Below are positions 16,303 through 24,320 of a DNA stretch of 25,742 nt, one piece after another (position 1 is the first letter of the stretch; each line of letters opens with the position of its first letter). The translations under genes were made by a program, and so were the position numbers. The notes under the pieces are model-generated. The model ran no database searches, was not told the origin of the DNA, and saw only the letters and a list, made by a program, of their open reading frames with translations. Origin of the DNA: Acidimicrobiaceae bacterium (GTDB taxonomy: Bacteria; Actinomycetota; Acidimicrobiia; Acidimicrobiales; Ilumatobacteraceae). The DNA lies in assembly GCA_947487095.1 (NCBI GenBank), contig CANKVI010000003.1:1-25742 (forward strand). The letters are read 5' to 3'.

Positions 16303-16542
16303 GTGTCCATCGTCTGCGGTGCACTTGGGATTTTTATATTCATGGTGTATGCACGCGTGATTTTGTCGTGGTTTCCTGCGAACCCAAATGGCGCATTCGG
16401 GCAGATTTCGCGAATCATTGACCAAATCACCGATCCGGTGTTACTGCCGGTTCGGCGTGCACTTCCACTCGTGGGGCCGCTTGATTTGTCGCCAATCGTT
16501 GTGGTGATCGGACTTTCAATTCTGCAAAGAGTCATTTGCTGA
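16303..16542 (+). CDS. yggT: YggT family small membrane protein
   Basis: A 79-residue membrane protein of the YggT family, whose exact role is not established but which usually sits next to sepF. It carries one YggT unit: a hydrophobic segment (about 5-23, LGIFIFMVYARVILSWF), the conserved middle ITDPVLLPVRRALP and a second hydrophobic segment (about 60-78). The frame opens further upstream within sepF. GTG at 16303, one base after the sepF stop, is chosen because it gives the standard family N-terminus. Translational coupling to sepF is likely. In many actinobacteria divIVA comes next, but here ileS follows after 42 bases. Confidence 0.85.
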   Translation: MSIVCGALGIFIFMVYARVILSWFPANPNGAFGQISRIIDQITDPVLLPVRRALPLVGPLDLSPIVVVIGLSILQRVIC

Positions 16543-16570
16543 TAGCAATGAACCGAGAGTAACGAAGTCG

Positions 16571-16576
16571 TACACT
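16571..16576 (+). promoter_or_regulatory. Probable -10 element for leaderless ileS
   Basis: TACACT lies eight bases before the GTG start at 16585 with no Shine-Dalgarno sequence between. This matches the layout of leaderless transcripts common in actinobacteria. No convincing -35 was found. Confidence 0.5.
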
Positions 16577-16584
16577 TACGCACC

Positions 16585-19500
16585 GTGACGTATCCACAAG
16601 TTGATCCACAGCCGAACTTTCCGGCAATTGAAACTGAAACACTGAAGTTTTGGCAACAGGACAACACCTTTGCTGCATCGGTTGAGCAACACGCCACAAC
16701 CGGCGATGCGTCTAACGAATTTGTTTTTTATGATGGGCCGCCGTTTGCAAACGGCCTTCCGCATTATGGGCACCTGCTCACTGGCTTCGTTAAAGACGCT
16801 GTGCCTCGCTATCAGACCATGCGCGGAAAACGGGTAGAGCGGCGCTTCGGATGGGACTGTCACGGTTTGCCTGCAGAAGCTGAGGCAGAGCGTCAACTTG
16901 GTATTTCAGGAACGCAAGCAATTACCGACTATGGCATCGACAAGTTCAATGAATACTGCAAGGTTTCGGTATTGCAGTACACGGCCGATTGGGAACGATA
17001 CGTCACGCGTCAAGCACGTTGGGTCGACTTCGCCAACGACTACAAAACTCTCGACACTTCGTATATGGAAAGTGTCATGTGGGCGTTTAAAGCACTGTGG
17101 GACAAAGGCCTGATCTACGAAGGCTTTCGCGTGTTGCCGTATTCATGGGCGCTTGAAACACCGCTTTCCAATACCGAAACGCGCATGGACGACGCATACA
17201 AAATGGTGCAAGATCCAGCGCTCACCGTCGCCTTTGTGTTGGAGTCCGGTGACAATCTGTTGGCCTGGACGACGACACCATGGACACTTCCGAGCAACCT
17301 TGCATTGGCAGTTGCTCCAGATGTTGATTACGTGCGAGTGCGGCACAACGACAAGGTGTATGTGTTGGCTGAAGCGCGTTTGTCTGCCTATGCGAAAGAA
17401 CTCGATGGGGCGGAAGTGTTGGGGACTGTTCGCGGATCCGATCTTGTTGGTCAGAGTTACACGCCGCTCTTTCCGTATTTCTCTGGGCGACCTGGTGCGT
17501 TCCGTGTGTTTGGCGGCGCATTTGTAACCACCGAAGACGGAACTGGTGTGGTGCACATGGCGCCGGGTTTTGGTGAAGACGACTATCAGGTGTGCAAAGA
17601 GAACGGTATTGAACTCGTAGTACCAGTGAATAGCCGAGGTGAATTCACGCAAGAAGTTCCCGACTATGCGGGCCTTCAGGTGTTCGAAGCCAACCCACTC
17701 ATTATTCGCGCGCTCAAAGAGCGTGGAGTAGTACTGCGTCACGAAACCTACGATCACTCGTACCCGCATTGTTGGCGCACAGGTAAACCGCTCATCTACA
17801 TGGCATTGAGTTCATGGTTCGTCAATGTGACTGCGGTGAAAGACCGCATGGTCGCATTAAATCAAGAAATCCGTTGGGTGCCAGAACATCTCAAAGATGG
17901 AAGCTTCGGAAAGTGGCTAGAAAACGCACGTGATTGGAACATCAGTCGTAATCGCTTCTGGGGCTCGCCAATTCCGGTGTGGCGCAGTGACAATCCAGAG
18001 TTTCCACGTGTTGATGTGTACGGAAGCGTTGCAGAACTCGAGCGCGACTTCGGAGTGAAGGTAAGCGAATTGCATCGTCCTGTAGTTGACGACTTGGTGC
18101 GACCAAACCCCGATGACCCATCGGGTAAGTCTGTGATGCGTCGCGTGCCAGAGGTGTTGGACTGCTGGTTCGAAAGCGGGTCAATGCCGTTTGCACAAGT
18201 TCATTACCCATTCGAAAATCAAGAATGGTTCGAACAGCACAATCCAGGTGATTTCATCGTCGAATACATTGGTCAAACGCGAGGCTGGTTCTACACCTTG
18301 CACGTGTTGGCTACGGCGCTATTCGATCGTCCGGCATTTTCAACATGTGTAAGTCACGGAATTGTGCTCGGAGCTGATGGTCAAAAGATGTCAAAGAGCC
18401 TTCGCAACTACCCAGACCCAATGGGTGTATTTGATAACTACGGCGCAGATGCGATGCGCTGGTATTTGCTCTCTTCATCAATTTTGCGTGGTTCCGACTT
18501 TGCAGTAACCGAAGAGGGTATTCGTGACACGGTACGACAAGTGATGTTGCCATTGTGGAACAGCTGGTATTTTTTGTCGCTGTACGCGAACGCTGAAGGT
18601 AAGTCAGGCAAGGTTGACTTCTCATCCGACAACGTGTTGGACACCTATATATTTTCGAAGCTGCACCACTTGGTGAATGACACAACGGTGAGCATGGACG
18701 CGTATGACTTGTTCAATGCGTGTCAGCAAGTTCGCACGTTCCTTGATGTACTAACAAATTGGTACATTCGCCGCAGTCGCAATCGGTTTTGGTTCGGCGA
18801 TCAACAGGCGATTGACACATTGCATACCGTTCTCGATGTGCTGACGCGTGTTGCAGCACCGCTGTTGCCATTGATTACCGAACAGGTGTACATCGGGCTG
18901 ACGGGTAATCGCAGTGTGCACCTCACCGAGTGGCCAGTTGCGGCAGACATTCCTGTCGACAACGAATTGGTCATTGTGATGGACCAAGTTCGCGATGTCT
19001 GTTCAACAACCTTGTCGCTTCGCAAGTCGCATTCTCGCCGCGTTCGACTTCCGCTTGCCAGCCTTACCGTTGCTTCGCCGTTGGCACTTGGGTTACAACC
19101 TTTCGTGTCGATCATCACTGAAGAGGTGAACGTGCGCGAAGTAAAACTGTCTGCAGATGTTGCTGGAGTTGCGCGACACGAATTACAGGTGGTTCCAGCG
19201 GCACTTGGGCCGCGACTTGGTAGCGAAACTCAGAAAGTGATCGTTGCTGTGAAGAAGGGCGACTGGAAACAACAAGGACAAGTAGTGGTTGCAGGCGGCT
19301 ACGAGCTTCAGCCACATGAATATCAGCTCAAGTTGTTGGCTGCGGTTGGTGATGCAGAGACGACAGCAAGTTCGGCGTTGCCAGATGGCAAAGGAGTTGT
19401 GTTGCTTGACATTGCGCTCACTCCAGAACTGCTGGCAGAAGGAACTGCACGCGACATCGTGCGAATCGTGCAGCAAACACGTCGCGAGGCCGACCTTGGG

Positions 19501-19683
19501 GTATCGGATCGAATTCATTTGATCCTCGGCTTGCCCGAAGATGTAGCCCAGCAGGTAGCACCGTTTGCCGACTACATCTGTGCAGAAACCCTTGCGGAGC
19601 GCTTGTCCTACAATGCGGACGCGCCGCGAACCACGGACTTGGATGGGACTCCCATTTATGTTGCCGTGGAACGACTACGGTGA
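16585..19683 (+). CDS. ileS: Isoleucyl-tRNA synthetase
   Basis: IleRS charges tRNA-Ile and edits mischarged valine. The 1032-residue protein has the class I motifs HYGH (60-63, after [10 protein letters not shown]) and KMSKS (601-605), the editing domain with [11 protein letters not shown] (about 229-239), the [11 protein letters not shown] stretch and a C-terminal anticodon-binding region. Length and these sequences fit the long eukaryote-like (type 2) form found in many actinobacteria, a class often less sensitive to mupirocin. No zinc-binding Cys cluster is seen at the C-terminus. The GTG start is supported by the TACACT element eight bases upstream. There is no room for a T-box leader in the 42-base gap. 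Confidence 0.96.
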   Translation: MTYPQVDPQPNFPAIETETLKFWQQDNTFAASVEQHATTGDASNEFVFYDGPPFANGLPHYGHLLTGFVKDAVPRYQTMRGKRVERRFGWDCHGLPAEAEAERQLGISGTQAITDYGIDKFNEYCKVSVLQYTADWERYVTRQARWVDFANDYKTLDTSYMESVMWAFKALWDKGLIYEGFRVLPYSWALETPLSNTETRMDDAYKMVQDPALTVAFVLESGDNLLAWTTTPWTLPSNLALAVAPDVDYVRVRHNDKVYVLAEARLSAYAKELDGAEVLGTVRGSDLVGQSYTPLFPYFSGRPGAFRVFGGAFVTTEDGTGVVHMAPGFGEDDYQVCKENGIELVVPVNSRGEFTQEVPDYAGLQVFEANPLIIRALKERGVVLRHETYDHSYPHCWRTGKPLIYMALSSWFVNVTAVKDRMVALNQEIRWVPEHLKDGSFGKWLENARDWNISRNRFWGSPIPVWRSDNPEFPRVDVYGSVAELERDFGVKVSELHRPVVDDLVRPNPDDPSGKSVMRRVPEVLDCWFESGSMPFAQVHYPFENQEWFEQHNPGDFIVEYIGQTRGWFYTLHVLATALFDRPAFSTCVSHGIVLGADGQKMSKSLRNYPDPMGVFDNYGADAMRWYLLSSSILRGSDFAVTEEGIRDTVRQVMLPLWNSWYFLSLYANAEGKSGKVDFSSDNVLDTYIFSKLHHLVNDTTVSMDAYDLFNACQQVRTFLDVLTNWYIRRSRNRFWFGDQQAIDTLHTVLDVLTRVAAPLLPLITEQVYIGLTGNRSVHLTEWPVAADIPVDNELVIVMDQVRDVCSTTLSLRKSHSRRVRLPLASLTVASPLALGLQPFVSIITEEVNVREVKLSADVAGVARHELQVVPAALGPRLGSETQKVIVAVKKGDWKQQGQVVVAGGYELQPHEYQLKLLAAVGDAETTASSALPDGKGVVLLDIALTPELLAEGTARDIVRIVQQTRREADLGVSDRIHLILGLPEDVAQQVAPFADYICAETLAERLSYNADAPRTTDLDGTPIYVAVERLR

Positions 19684-19694
19684 AGCGCCAAGTC

Positions 19695-19701
19695 AGGGAG
19701 G
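19695..19701 (+). promoter_or_regulatory. Ribosome binding site of the DksA-like gene (decides start)
   Basis: AGGGAGG lies five bases before ATG at 19707. This favours that start over an in-frame GTG at 19680 which overlaps the ileS stop and lacks such a site. Confidence 0.75.
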
Positions 19702-19706
19702 TAGTT

Positions 19707-20828
19707 ATGCCATCAAAACCAACCAAGAAGAAGCCCGTTTCCAAGAAACCAGCGGCCAAGAAAAAGTCTGCTCCTAGAAGGCCGGTTGCAAAGAGCAAGG
19801 CTGCGGCAGTAAAGAAGAAGGCTGCGGCAGCGAGAAAAAAGGCGGAACTCGCCAAGAAGGTTGCCGCCAAGAAGAAGGTTGAACTCGCTAAGAAAGCGGC
19901 AGCGAAGAAGAAGATCGAGGCAAAGAAGGCTGCTGATCGGAAGAAGGCCGAACTAGCCAAAAAGCTGGCAGCGAAGAAGAAGATCGAGGCAAAGAAGGCT
20001 GCTGATCGGAAGAAGGCCGAACTAGCCAAAAAGGTTGCGCTGAAGAAAAAGATTGAAGCGCAAAAGAAGGCAGAAGCAAGGAAGAAAGCCGATGCGAAAA
20101 AGGCAGCTGAAGCTTTGCGCAAGAAGCAACTTCGCGAGCGCGAGATAGAAAAGAAGCGACTCGCAGCAGCAAAGAAGAAAGAACTCGCTGAAAAGGCGAA
20201 GGCGAAGGCTATTGCCGATAAAGAAAAGGCTAAAGAAAAAGCCAGGCTTGCAGCTGAAAAGCAAGCTCAGCGCGAAGCAGAAGAGAAGGAAAAGCAAGCG
20301 AAACGCGAAGCAAAAGAAGCAGCGCGTTTAGCAGCCATTGCAGAAAAGGAAGCTGCTCGTGAAGCTGCCCTGCGTGCAAAACGGAAGCCAGAGCCACCAC
20401 CTCGTCCGGTCATTGTCAAGACCGAGTTCGTGGATGGCATTCAGGCAACGAAGGAGTTCGACCTGAAGTTCCTTACTGGTCAGCGCGAAGCGTTGTTGGA
20501 AAAGCGTGCTCTGCTTACGAAACAAGCGGTGCGTTTAGAAGATGAAGCAAACGCCATGATTGAAGACGTTGAAATGGGCGATGTGCAGTTCGACGAAGAG
20601 GGCGGCGAAGGCGACACCATGGTGGTGGAGCGTGAACGAGACCTGATGTTGTCGGCACAGGCTCGCCATGAAGTGGAAGAGATCGATGCGGCGCTTGCTC
20701 GTATCGGTAGTGGTGAATATGGATACTCCGTGCATAGCGGATTGCCAATTCCGCGTGAGCGCTTGAAGGCCATTCCATGGACGACTGAATCGGTGTTGGA
20801 GCGGGTTGGCGGCATCGGTCGTCGATGA
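19707..20828 (+). CDS. DksA/TraR-like protein with Lys/Ala-rich histone-H1-like tail
   Basis: A 373-residue two-part protein. Residues 1-230 are dominated by Lys, Ala and Glu with many KKK and AKK runs, resembling histone H1 tails; the second half (140-225) looks like one long charged helix. After a Pro hinge (229-234) the C-terminal 140 residues resemble DksA/TraR: a coiled-coil pair (about 255-330), then EIDAALARIGSGEYGYSV, with IPRERL (348-353). The zinc-finger cysteines are absent: the usual YGxCxxCG reads YGYSVHSG, and no cysteine occurs in the whole protein. Actinobacterial dcw clusters often carry such a gene between ileS and lspA. DNA or RNA polymerase binding is inferred. It overlaps lspA as ATGA. 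Confidence 0.8.
   Translation: MPSKPTKKKPVSKKPAAKKKSAPRRPVAKSKAAAVKKKAAAARKKAELAKKVAAKKKVELAKKAAAKKKIEAKKAADRKKAELAKKLAAKKKIEAKKAADRKKAELAKKVALKKKIEAQKKAEARKKADAKKAAEALRKKQLREREIEKKRLAAAKKKELAEKAKAKAIADKEKAKEKARLAAEKQAQREAEEKEKQAKREAKEAARLAAIAEKEAAREAALRAKRKPEPPPRPVIVKTEFVDGIQATKEFDLKFLTGQREALLEKRALLTKQAVRLEDEANAMIEDVEMGDVQFDEEGGEGDTMVVERERDLMLSAQARHEVEEIDAALARIGSGEYGYSVHSGLPIPRERLKAIPWTTESVLERVGGIGRR
19898..20033 (+). repeat. Exact tandem repeat, 69-bp period, in the Lys-rich coding region
   Basis: Bases 19898-19964 recur unchanged at 19967-20033, an offset of 69 bases or 23 codons. The repeated peptide is of the type AAKKKIEAKKAADRKK. Flanking sequence holds looser copies of the AKKAAAKKK theme. 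The exact match at DNA level, including wobble positions, points to a recent duplication and to a site prone to copy-number change. Confidence 0.9.
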
Positions 20829-21322
20829 CCACAGCAATTGCGCGAGTGCGCACGAGTTGGATTGGAGCAGGTGCCGCTTTAGCGGTTCTCGTTCTTGACA
20901 TACTCACCAAGGGTTGGGCAGTGTCTGCATTGTCTGACGGGCGTGACATTCACATTGTCTGGACGCTGCACTTTGCGTTGATTCATAACGAAGGCATGGC
21001 ATTTTCTACGGGCACAGACGTTGGTCCCTTTATTGGCATGCTTGCAATCGTGGTTATTGGCGTTTTGTTGCTCACGATGCGTAAACAGAACAATCTTTTT
21101 TCACTCGTTGCGACAGGCTGCATTGTCGGAGGAGCAACAGGGAACGTTCTTGACCGTGTGTTTAGGGGCGACGGATTCATGAGCGGCGCTGTCGTCGATT
21201 TCATTGATCTTCGATGGTGGCCAGTATTCAATGTGGCAGATATTGGAATTGTGTGTGGCGCAATCGCTTTGGCCTACAACATGATCACTACTAAGCCCGA
21301 AACTTTAGAAGGATCCGAATAG
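20825..21322 (+). CDS. lspA: Lipoprotein signal peptidase (signal peptidase II)
   Basis: LspA is the membrane aspartyl protease that removes signal peptides from prolipoproteins. The 165-residue protein has four hydrophobic segments and the family motifs: LDILTKGWAV (24-33), NEGMAFS (55-61), GGATGNVLDR (102-111) with catalytic Asp110, and VVDFID...FNVADI (123-140) with catalytic Asp139. The ATG at 20825 overlaps the previous stop as ATGA, and the stop shares one base with the rluD start. Length is normal. Confidence 0.96.
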   Translation: MTTAIARVRTSWIGAGAALAVLVLDILTKGWAVSALSDGRDIHIVWTLHFALIHNEGMAFSTGTDVGPFIGMLAIVVIGVLLLTMRKQNNLFSLVATGCIVGGATGNVLDRVFRGDGFMSGAVVDFIDLRWWPVFNVADIGIVCGAIALAYNMITTKPETLEGSE

Positions 21323-22236
21323 TGCTTATTGAAACCATCCCTGCGGCACTTCACGAACAGCGACTTGATCGCGTTGTCGCGCTCATTGCAGACATCAGTC
21401 GTGCCAGCACTGCAACGCTCATTGAGTTGGGCGGAGTCACGCTTGATGGTGTCGCTGGAGTTGCCGGCAAAGTGAAAGTGAAGGAGGGTCAAGAGGTAAC
21501 TATCAATACCTCAATGATTCCCGAAAAAGAGTTGCCTCAAGGCGATGCATCAGTGGTGTTGGATATTGTCCATGCCGATGACGATGTGATCGTGGTGAAC
21601 AAAGCACCTGGAATTGTTGTTCACCCAGGTGCTGGTAATCCGAATGGGACTTTGGTGAATGGAATTTTGGCGCTGTATCCAGAAGTTGCCTCGGTAGGAG
21701 ATCAACTACGCCCTGGAGTGGTGCATCGACTTGATGCCGGGACGAGTGGATTGATGGTGGTAGCTCGATCACAAGTTGCTTACGATTCGCTGGTTGATGC
21801 TCTTACCCGTCGTGATGTAACTCGAGTGTACGTAGCGCTGGTGTGGGGACATCCTGAAGTTGCAACAGGACTCATTGACGCACCGATCGGTCGAGATCAA
21901 AGGGACCCTACGAAAATGGCAGTAGTGATTGACGGGAAGTTCGCGCGCACTCATTACGACGTACTGAAAAAGTTTGAACAACCTCAACCTTGCTCGCTCG
22001 TCGAATGTCAATTGGAAACCGGACGCACTCATCAAATTCGCGTGCACCTCGACTCAATCGGGCATCCAGTTGTCGGCGACTCAACATACGGTGGCGCAAG
22101 AAGTTCATTGTCTTCGCCTCGCCCAATGTTGCATGCCGCAAAACTCAGCTTTGCTCATCCAACCACAGGGGAAGTGATGACCTTTGAGGCTCCTGTTCCA
22201 GAGGATATGCAAGCGGTAGTAAACCGCTGCGAATAA
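21322..22236 (+). CDS. rluD: RluD-type 23S rRNA pseudouridine synthase
   Basis: RluA-family pseudouridine synthases isomerise uridines in 23S rRNA. The 304-residue product has an N-terminal S4 RNA-binding domain (about 14-62, LDRVVALIADISRASTATLI), then the catalytic domain with VVNKAPGIVVHPG (91-103), the active-site motif HRLDAGTSGL (135-144, Asp138) and LETGRTHQIRVHL. The GTG at 21322 shares its first base with the lspA stop. The lspA-rluD pairing is common in many bacteria. The target uridines cannot be deduced from sequence alone, so the RluD name is by family and position. Confidence 0.9.
   Translation: MLIETIPAALHEQRLDRVVALIADISRASTATLIELGGVTLDGVAGVAGKVKVKEGQEVTINTSMIPEKELPQGDASVVLDIVHADDDVIVVNKAPGIVVHPGAGNPNGTLVNGILALYPEVASVGDQLRPGVVHRLDAGTSGLMVVARSQVAYDSLVDALTRRDVTRVYVALVWGHPEVATGLIDAPIGRDQRDPTKMAVVIDGKFARTHYDVLKKFEQPQPCSLVECQLETGRTHQIRVHLDSIGHPVVGDSTYGGARSSLSSPRPMLHAAKLSFAHPTTGEVMTFEAPVPEDMQAVVNRCE
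22209..22230. terminator. Terminator-like hairpin between convergent genes
   Basis: AGCGGT at 22212-22217 pairs with ACCGCT at 22223-22228 around a five-base loop, extended by 22209-22210 with 22229-22230 past one bulged base. It sits inside the rluD 3' end, four bases before its stop and just outside the convergent rrf2-family gene. Neither strand has a T-run after it, so it is a weak candidate, possibly acting for both directions. Confidence 0.3.
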
Positions 22237-22239
22237 GCC

Positions 22240-22686
22240 TTAGTGATGTAGTTCAGGCCACTGTGCAGTGCCGCGAGCGGCCTGTGCAATTTTTGCCAAC
22301 GTGTAATCAGCCAGGTGATGGCGCATGTGTTCGCCTGCAACGTTCCAAATCGCGAGCAACACACAATGGCCTTCATGATCGCAAGCACCATCTTGGTGTG
22401 GTTGACCAAAATCGCCAAGCGTGATCGGGCCATCGGCGGCAGCAATGATTTCAGAAAGCAGAATCTCTTCAGCGGGACGAGCCAAAACATACCCGCCACC
22501 AACGCCACGTTTTGATTTCACCAGCCCAGCACCTTTGAGAACAAGCAAGATTTGCTCAAGGTAAGGCTGGGGAAGTGCGGTACGCGTTGCGATATCGCGC
22601 ACTGACGTCGGTCCTTGATCTTCGGCGTGCAGGGCTAGCGACAACAGCGCTCGACACGCATAGTCACCCCGAGTAGATACACGCAC
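22240..22686 (-). CDS. Rrf2 family transcriptional regulator
   Basis: Rrf2 proteins are small winged-helix regulators, several of which sense iron-sulfur status, NO or redox state. The 148-residue product begins MRVSTRGDYACRALLSLALH and has the helix-turn-helix DIATRTALPQPYLEQILLVLKGAGLV followed by the wing KSKRGVGGGYVLARP. Two cysteines, C102 and C108 in CDHEGHC, have the C-x5-C spacing of cluster-binding members, but the third Cys position of IscR/NsrR is Trp114. Cluster binding is therefore possible but unproven. The GTG at 22686 is preferred over an open frame extending to 22734 because it matches the family start and lies six bases after a TACACT element. The gene converges on rluD, with stops three bases apart. 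Confidence 0.88.
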   Translation of the reverse strand: MRVSTRGDYACRALLSLALHAEDQGPTSVRDIATRTALPQPYLEQILLVLKGAGLVKSKRGVGGGYVLARPAEEILLSEIIAAADGPITLGDFGQPHQDGACDHEGHCVLLAIWNVAGEHMRHHLADYTLAKIAQAARGTAQWPELHH

Positions 22687-22691
22687 TCTTG

Positions 22692-22698
22692 TAGTGTA
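22692..22698. promoter_or_regulatory. Symmetric bidirectional -10 for two leaderless divergent genes
   Basis: TAGTGTA reads as TAGTGT on the + strand (22692-22697) and as TACACT on the - strand (22698-22693). The + element is seven bases before GTG 22705 and the - element six bases before GTG 22686. Both start codons thus sit where transcription would begin, with no Shine-Dalgarno on either side. The whole gap between the two genes is only 18 bases. Confidence 0.55.
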
Positions 22699-22704
22699 GA
22701 TCGG

Positions 22705-23808
22705 GTGCCTACGCCCCGAGTCCCCGACTACCAAGGTGGCTCAATCGCGGGGCTGATTCCCGCCCTGCTCGGACCCCGAGAAACTCAGGACATTCCTCAG
22801 TGGATGCCTGCATGTGTGCAGGGTGCAACCCAAGTGGTGCTGTTGGTGCTTGATGGTCTCGGCTGGCATCAGCTGCGTGAGCATCAGCAACATGCACCGA
22901 TGCTTGCAAGCATGCAAGGTAAATCCATCACCAGCGTTGCACCAACAACGACTGTCACCGCGTTGACTTCGATTGCAACTGGGTTGACACCTGGTGAGCA
23001 CGGAATGATGGGCTATCGCATTGACCTTGGTGGTCACGTTGTGCAAATGCTGAGATGGGGCGACGACAAAGGCGACTTACGCGCCACCTACCCGCCTGAC
23101 TTGGTGCAACCATGTCCGCCGTTTATGGGTGCTGCGGTACCGGTGTTGAGTAAGGCAGAACTTGAAGGATCGGCATTCACTGAAGCGCATTTGCGTGGTT
23201 CACGACCAATGGGTTGGCGCGCGGCTTCGAGCATCGCTGTGCAAGTAGGTCAGTTGCTGCGTAGCGGTCAAAAATTTGTCTACGCGTATTACGACGGTGT
23301 TGACAAGATTGCTCACGAGCGAGGATTTGGCGAGTACTACAACGCCGAGTTGCGAAATGCTGATCGTTTAGTTGCAGATGTTGCCGAAGCGTTGGTTCCA
23401 GGTTCGGTGTTATTGGTTACTGCAGACCACGGACAGGTACATGTGGGGCAGAACACGCAGACTCCACATGCCGATGTGTTGTCGCGCATTACGCATCAGT
23501 CCGGAGAAGGACGTTTCCGCTGGTTGCATGCAAAGTCCGGCGCCGAGCAGGACTTGCTGGAAGCCGCAAAGCAGCATCATGGAAAAGATGCGTGGGTGGT
23601 GTCGCGAGACGAAGCCTGCGAACAACAGTGGTTTGGCAAGCGCGTTACTGACGTGGCGCGGAAACGTTTGGGAGACGTTGCTCTGGTGCCATTTACCGCT
23701 ACCAGCTTTGACGAACCACTCGATTCTGGCTCGTATTCATTGGTCTGTCGTCATGGGTCGCTCACCGATGCGGAAATTGATGTTCCCTTACTGGCAATTG
23801 CACGCTGA
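22705..23808 (+). CDS. Alkaline phosphatase superfamily phosphodiesterase/pyrophosphatase
   Basis: A 367-residue member of the metal-dependent type I phosphodiesterase/nucleotide pyrophosphatase group. Visible motifs: VVLLVLDGLGW (44-54) with metal ligand Asp50, SVAPTTTVTALTSIATG (77-93) with the likely nucleophile Thr among 81-83, GEHGMMGYR (97-105), YYDGVDKIAHERG with a further Asp/His pair, and LLVTADHGQVHVG with the metal-binding DHG. No signal peptide is evident, so a cytoplasmic location is likely. Substrate is unknown. GTG at 22705 is the only upstream start close to the promoter element. Divergent placement with the Rrf2 gene suggests the regulator may also control this gene, an inference from position. 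Confidence 0.82.
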   Translation: MPTPRVPDYQGGSIAGLIPALLGPRETQDIPQWMPACVQGATQVVLLVLDGLGWHQLREHQQHAPMLASMQGKSITSVAPTTTVTALTSIATGLTPGEHGMMGYRIDLGGHVVQMLRWGDDKGDLRATYPPDLVQPCPPFMGAAVPVLSKAELEGSAFTEAHLRGSRPMGWRAASSIAVQVGQLLRSGQKFVYAYYDGVDKIAHERGFGEYYNAELRNADRLVADVAEALVPGSVLLVTADHGQVHVGQNTQTPHADVLSRITHQSGEGRFRWLHAKSGAEQDLLEAAKQHHGKDAWVVSRDEACEQQWFGKRVTDVARKRLGDVALVPFTATSFDEPLDSGSYSLVCRHGSLTDAEIDVPLLAIAR

Positions 23809-23814
23809 GAAAGC

Positions 23815-23820
23815 CATACT
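23815..23820 (+). promoter_or_regulatory. Possible -10 element for leaderless bpa
   Basis: CATACT, one base off TATACT, lies eight bases before the ATG at 23829, with no Shine-Dalgarno sequence. The layout repeats that seen at sepF and ileS. It lies just after the stop of the preceding gene, which ends at 23808. Confidence 0.4.
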
Positions 23821-23828
23821 TGCCTGAC

Positions 23829-24320
23829 ATGTCTACGAACGAAACGCCAAAAATACAAACGAATGGCAGCCCCGAAGTGGTGGGACTTGATGTTCCGTTG
23901 CCACCGGTAGATGAATCAGTTGGCGTCACTGCTCCAGCCAAGGTCATGCGGATTGGTTCCATGATCAAGCAGTTGCTTGACGAGGTGCATTCAATGAACC
24001 TTGATGCGCCAAGTCGTGAACGTCTTGCAGAAATTTATGAGCGCTCAATCGTTGAACTCACGGAAGCGTTGTCGCCAGACCTCGCAGATGAACTGCGCAC
24101 ACTTGCCTTGCCGTTTCGCGATGGAGTAGTTCCGTCGGAAGGCGAACTCCGCGTTGCTAAGGCCCAACTTGTTGGGTGGCTTGAAGGATTGTTTCATGGC
24201 ATTCAAGCGACACTCTTTGCGCAGCAAATTGCAGCGCGTCAGCAACTTGAGCAGATGCGACAACTTCCAGGGTCTGCCGAACCAGGAATGGGTAACGATC
24301 GTCCTGGTACGTATCTGTAA
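23829..24320 (+). CDS. bpa: Bacterial proteasome activator Bpa (PafE)
   Basis: Bpa forms an ATP-independent ring that opens the gate of the 20S proteasome, a partner otherwise activated by the Mpa/ARC ATPase. The 163-residue product shows the family core strongly: PAKVMRIGSMIKQLLDEV (36-53), a helical middle, and QLVGWLEGLFHGIQ followed by ATLFAQQIAARQQLEQM. The C-terminus is GTYL, ending in the hydrophobic-Tyr-x type of tail that docks into proteasome pockets, here with Thr rather than Gln before Tyr. The disordered N-terminal 30 residues vary in the family. ATG at 23829 is preferred over TTG at 23820. It shares one base with dnaE. The 20S genes are not in the window. Confidence 0.9.
   Translation: MSTNETPKIQTNGSPEVVGLDVPLPPVDESVGVTAPAKVMRIGSMIKQLLDEVHSMNLDAPSRERLAEIYERSIVELTEALSPDLADELRTLALPFRDGVVPSEGELRVAKAQLVGWLEGLFHGIQATLFAQQIAARQQLEQMRQLPGSAEPGMGNDRPGTYL

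Noticed and set aside
16543..16584. T-box leader in front of ileS
   Set aside because: Some actinobacterial ileS genes have a T-box, but the gap is 42 bases and I saw no T-box-like conserved sequence in it or in yggT.
19418..20122. A long minus-strand open frame rich in Phe, Ala and Ser opposite the DksA-like gene
   Set aside because: Phe-rich runs are simply the complement of the Lys codons AAG/AAA in the real gene.
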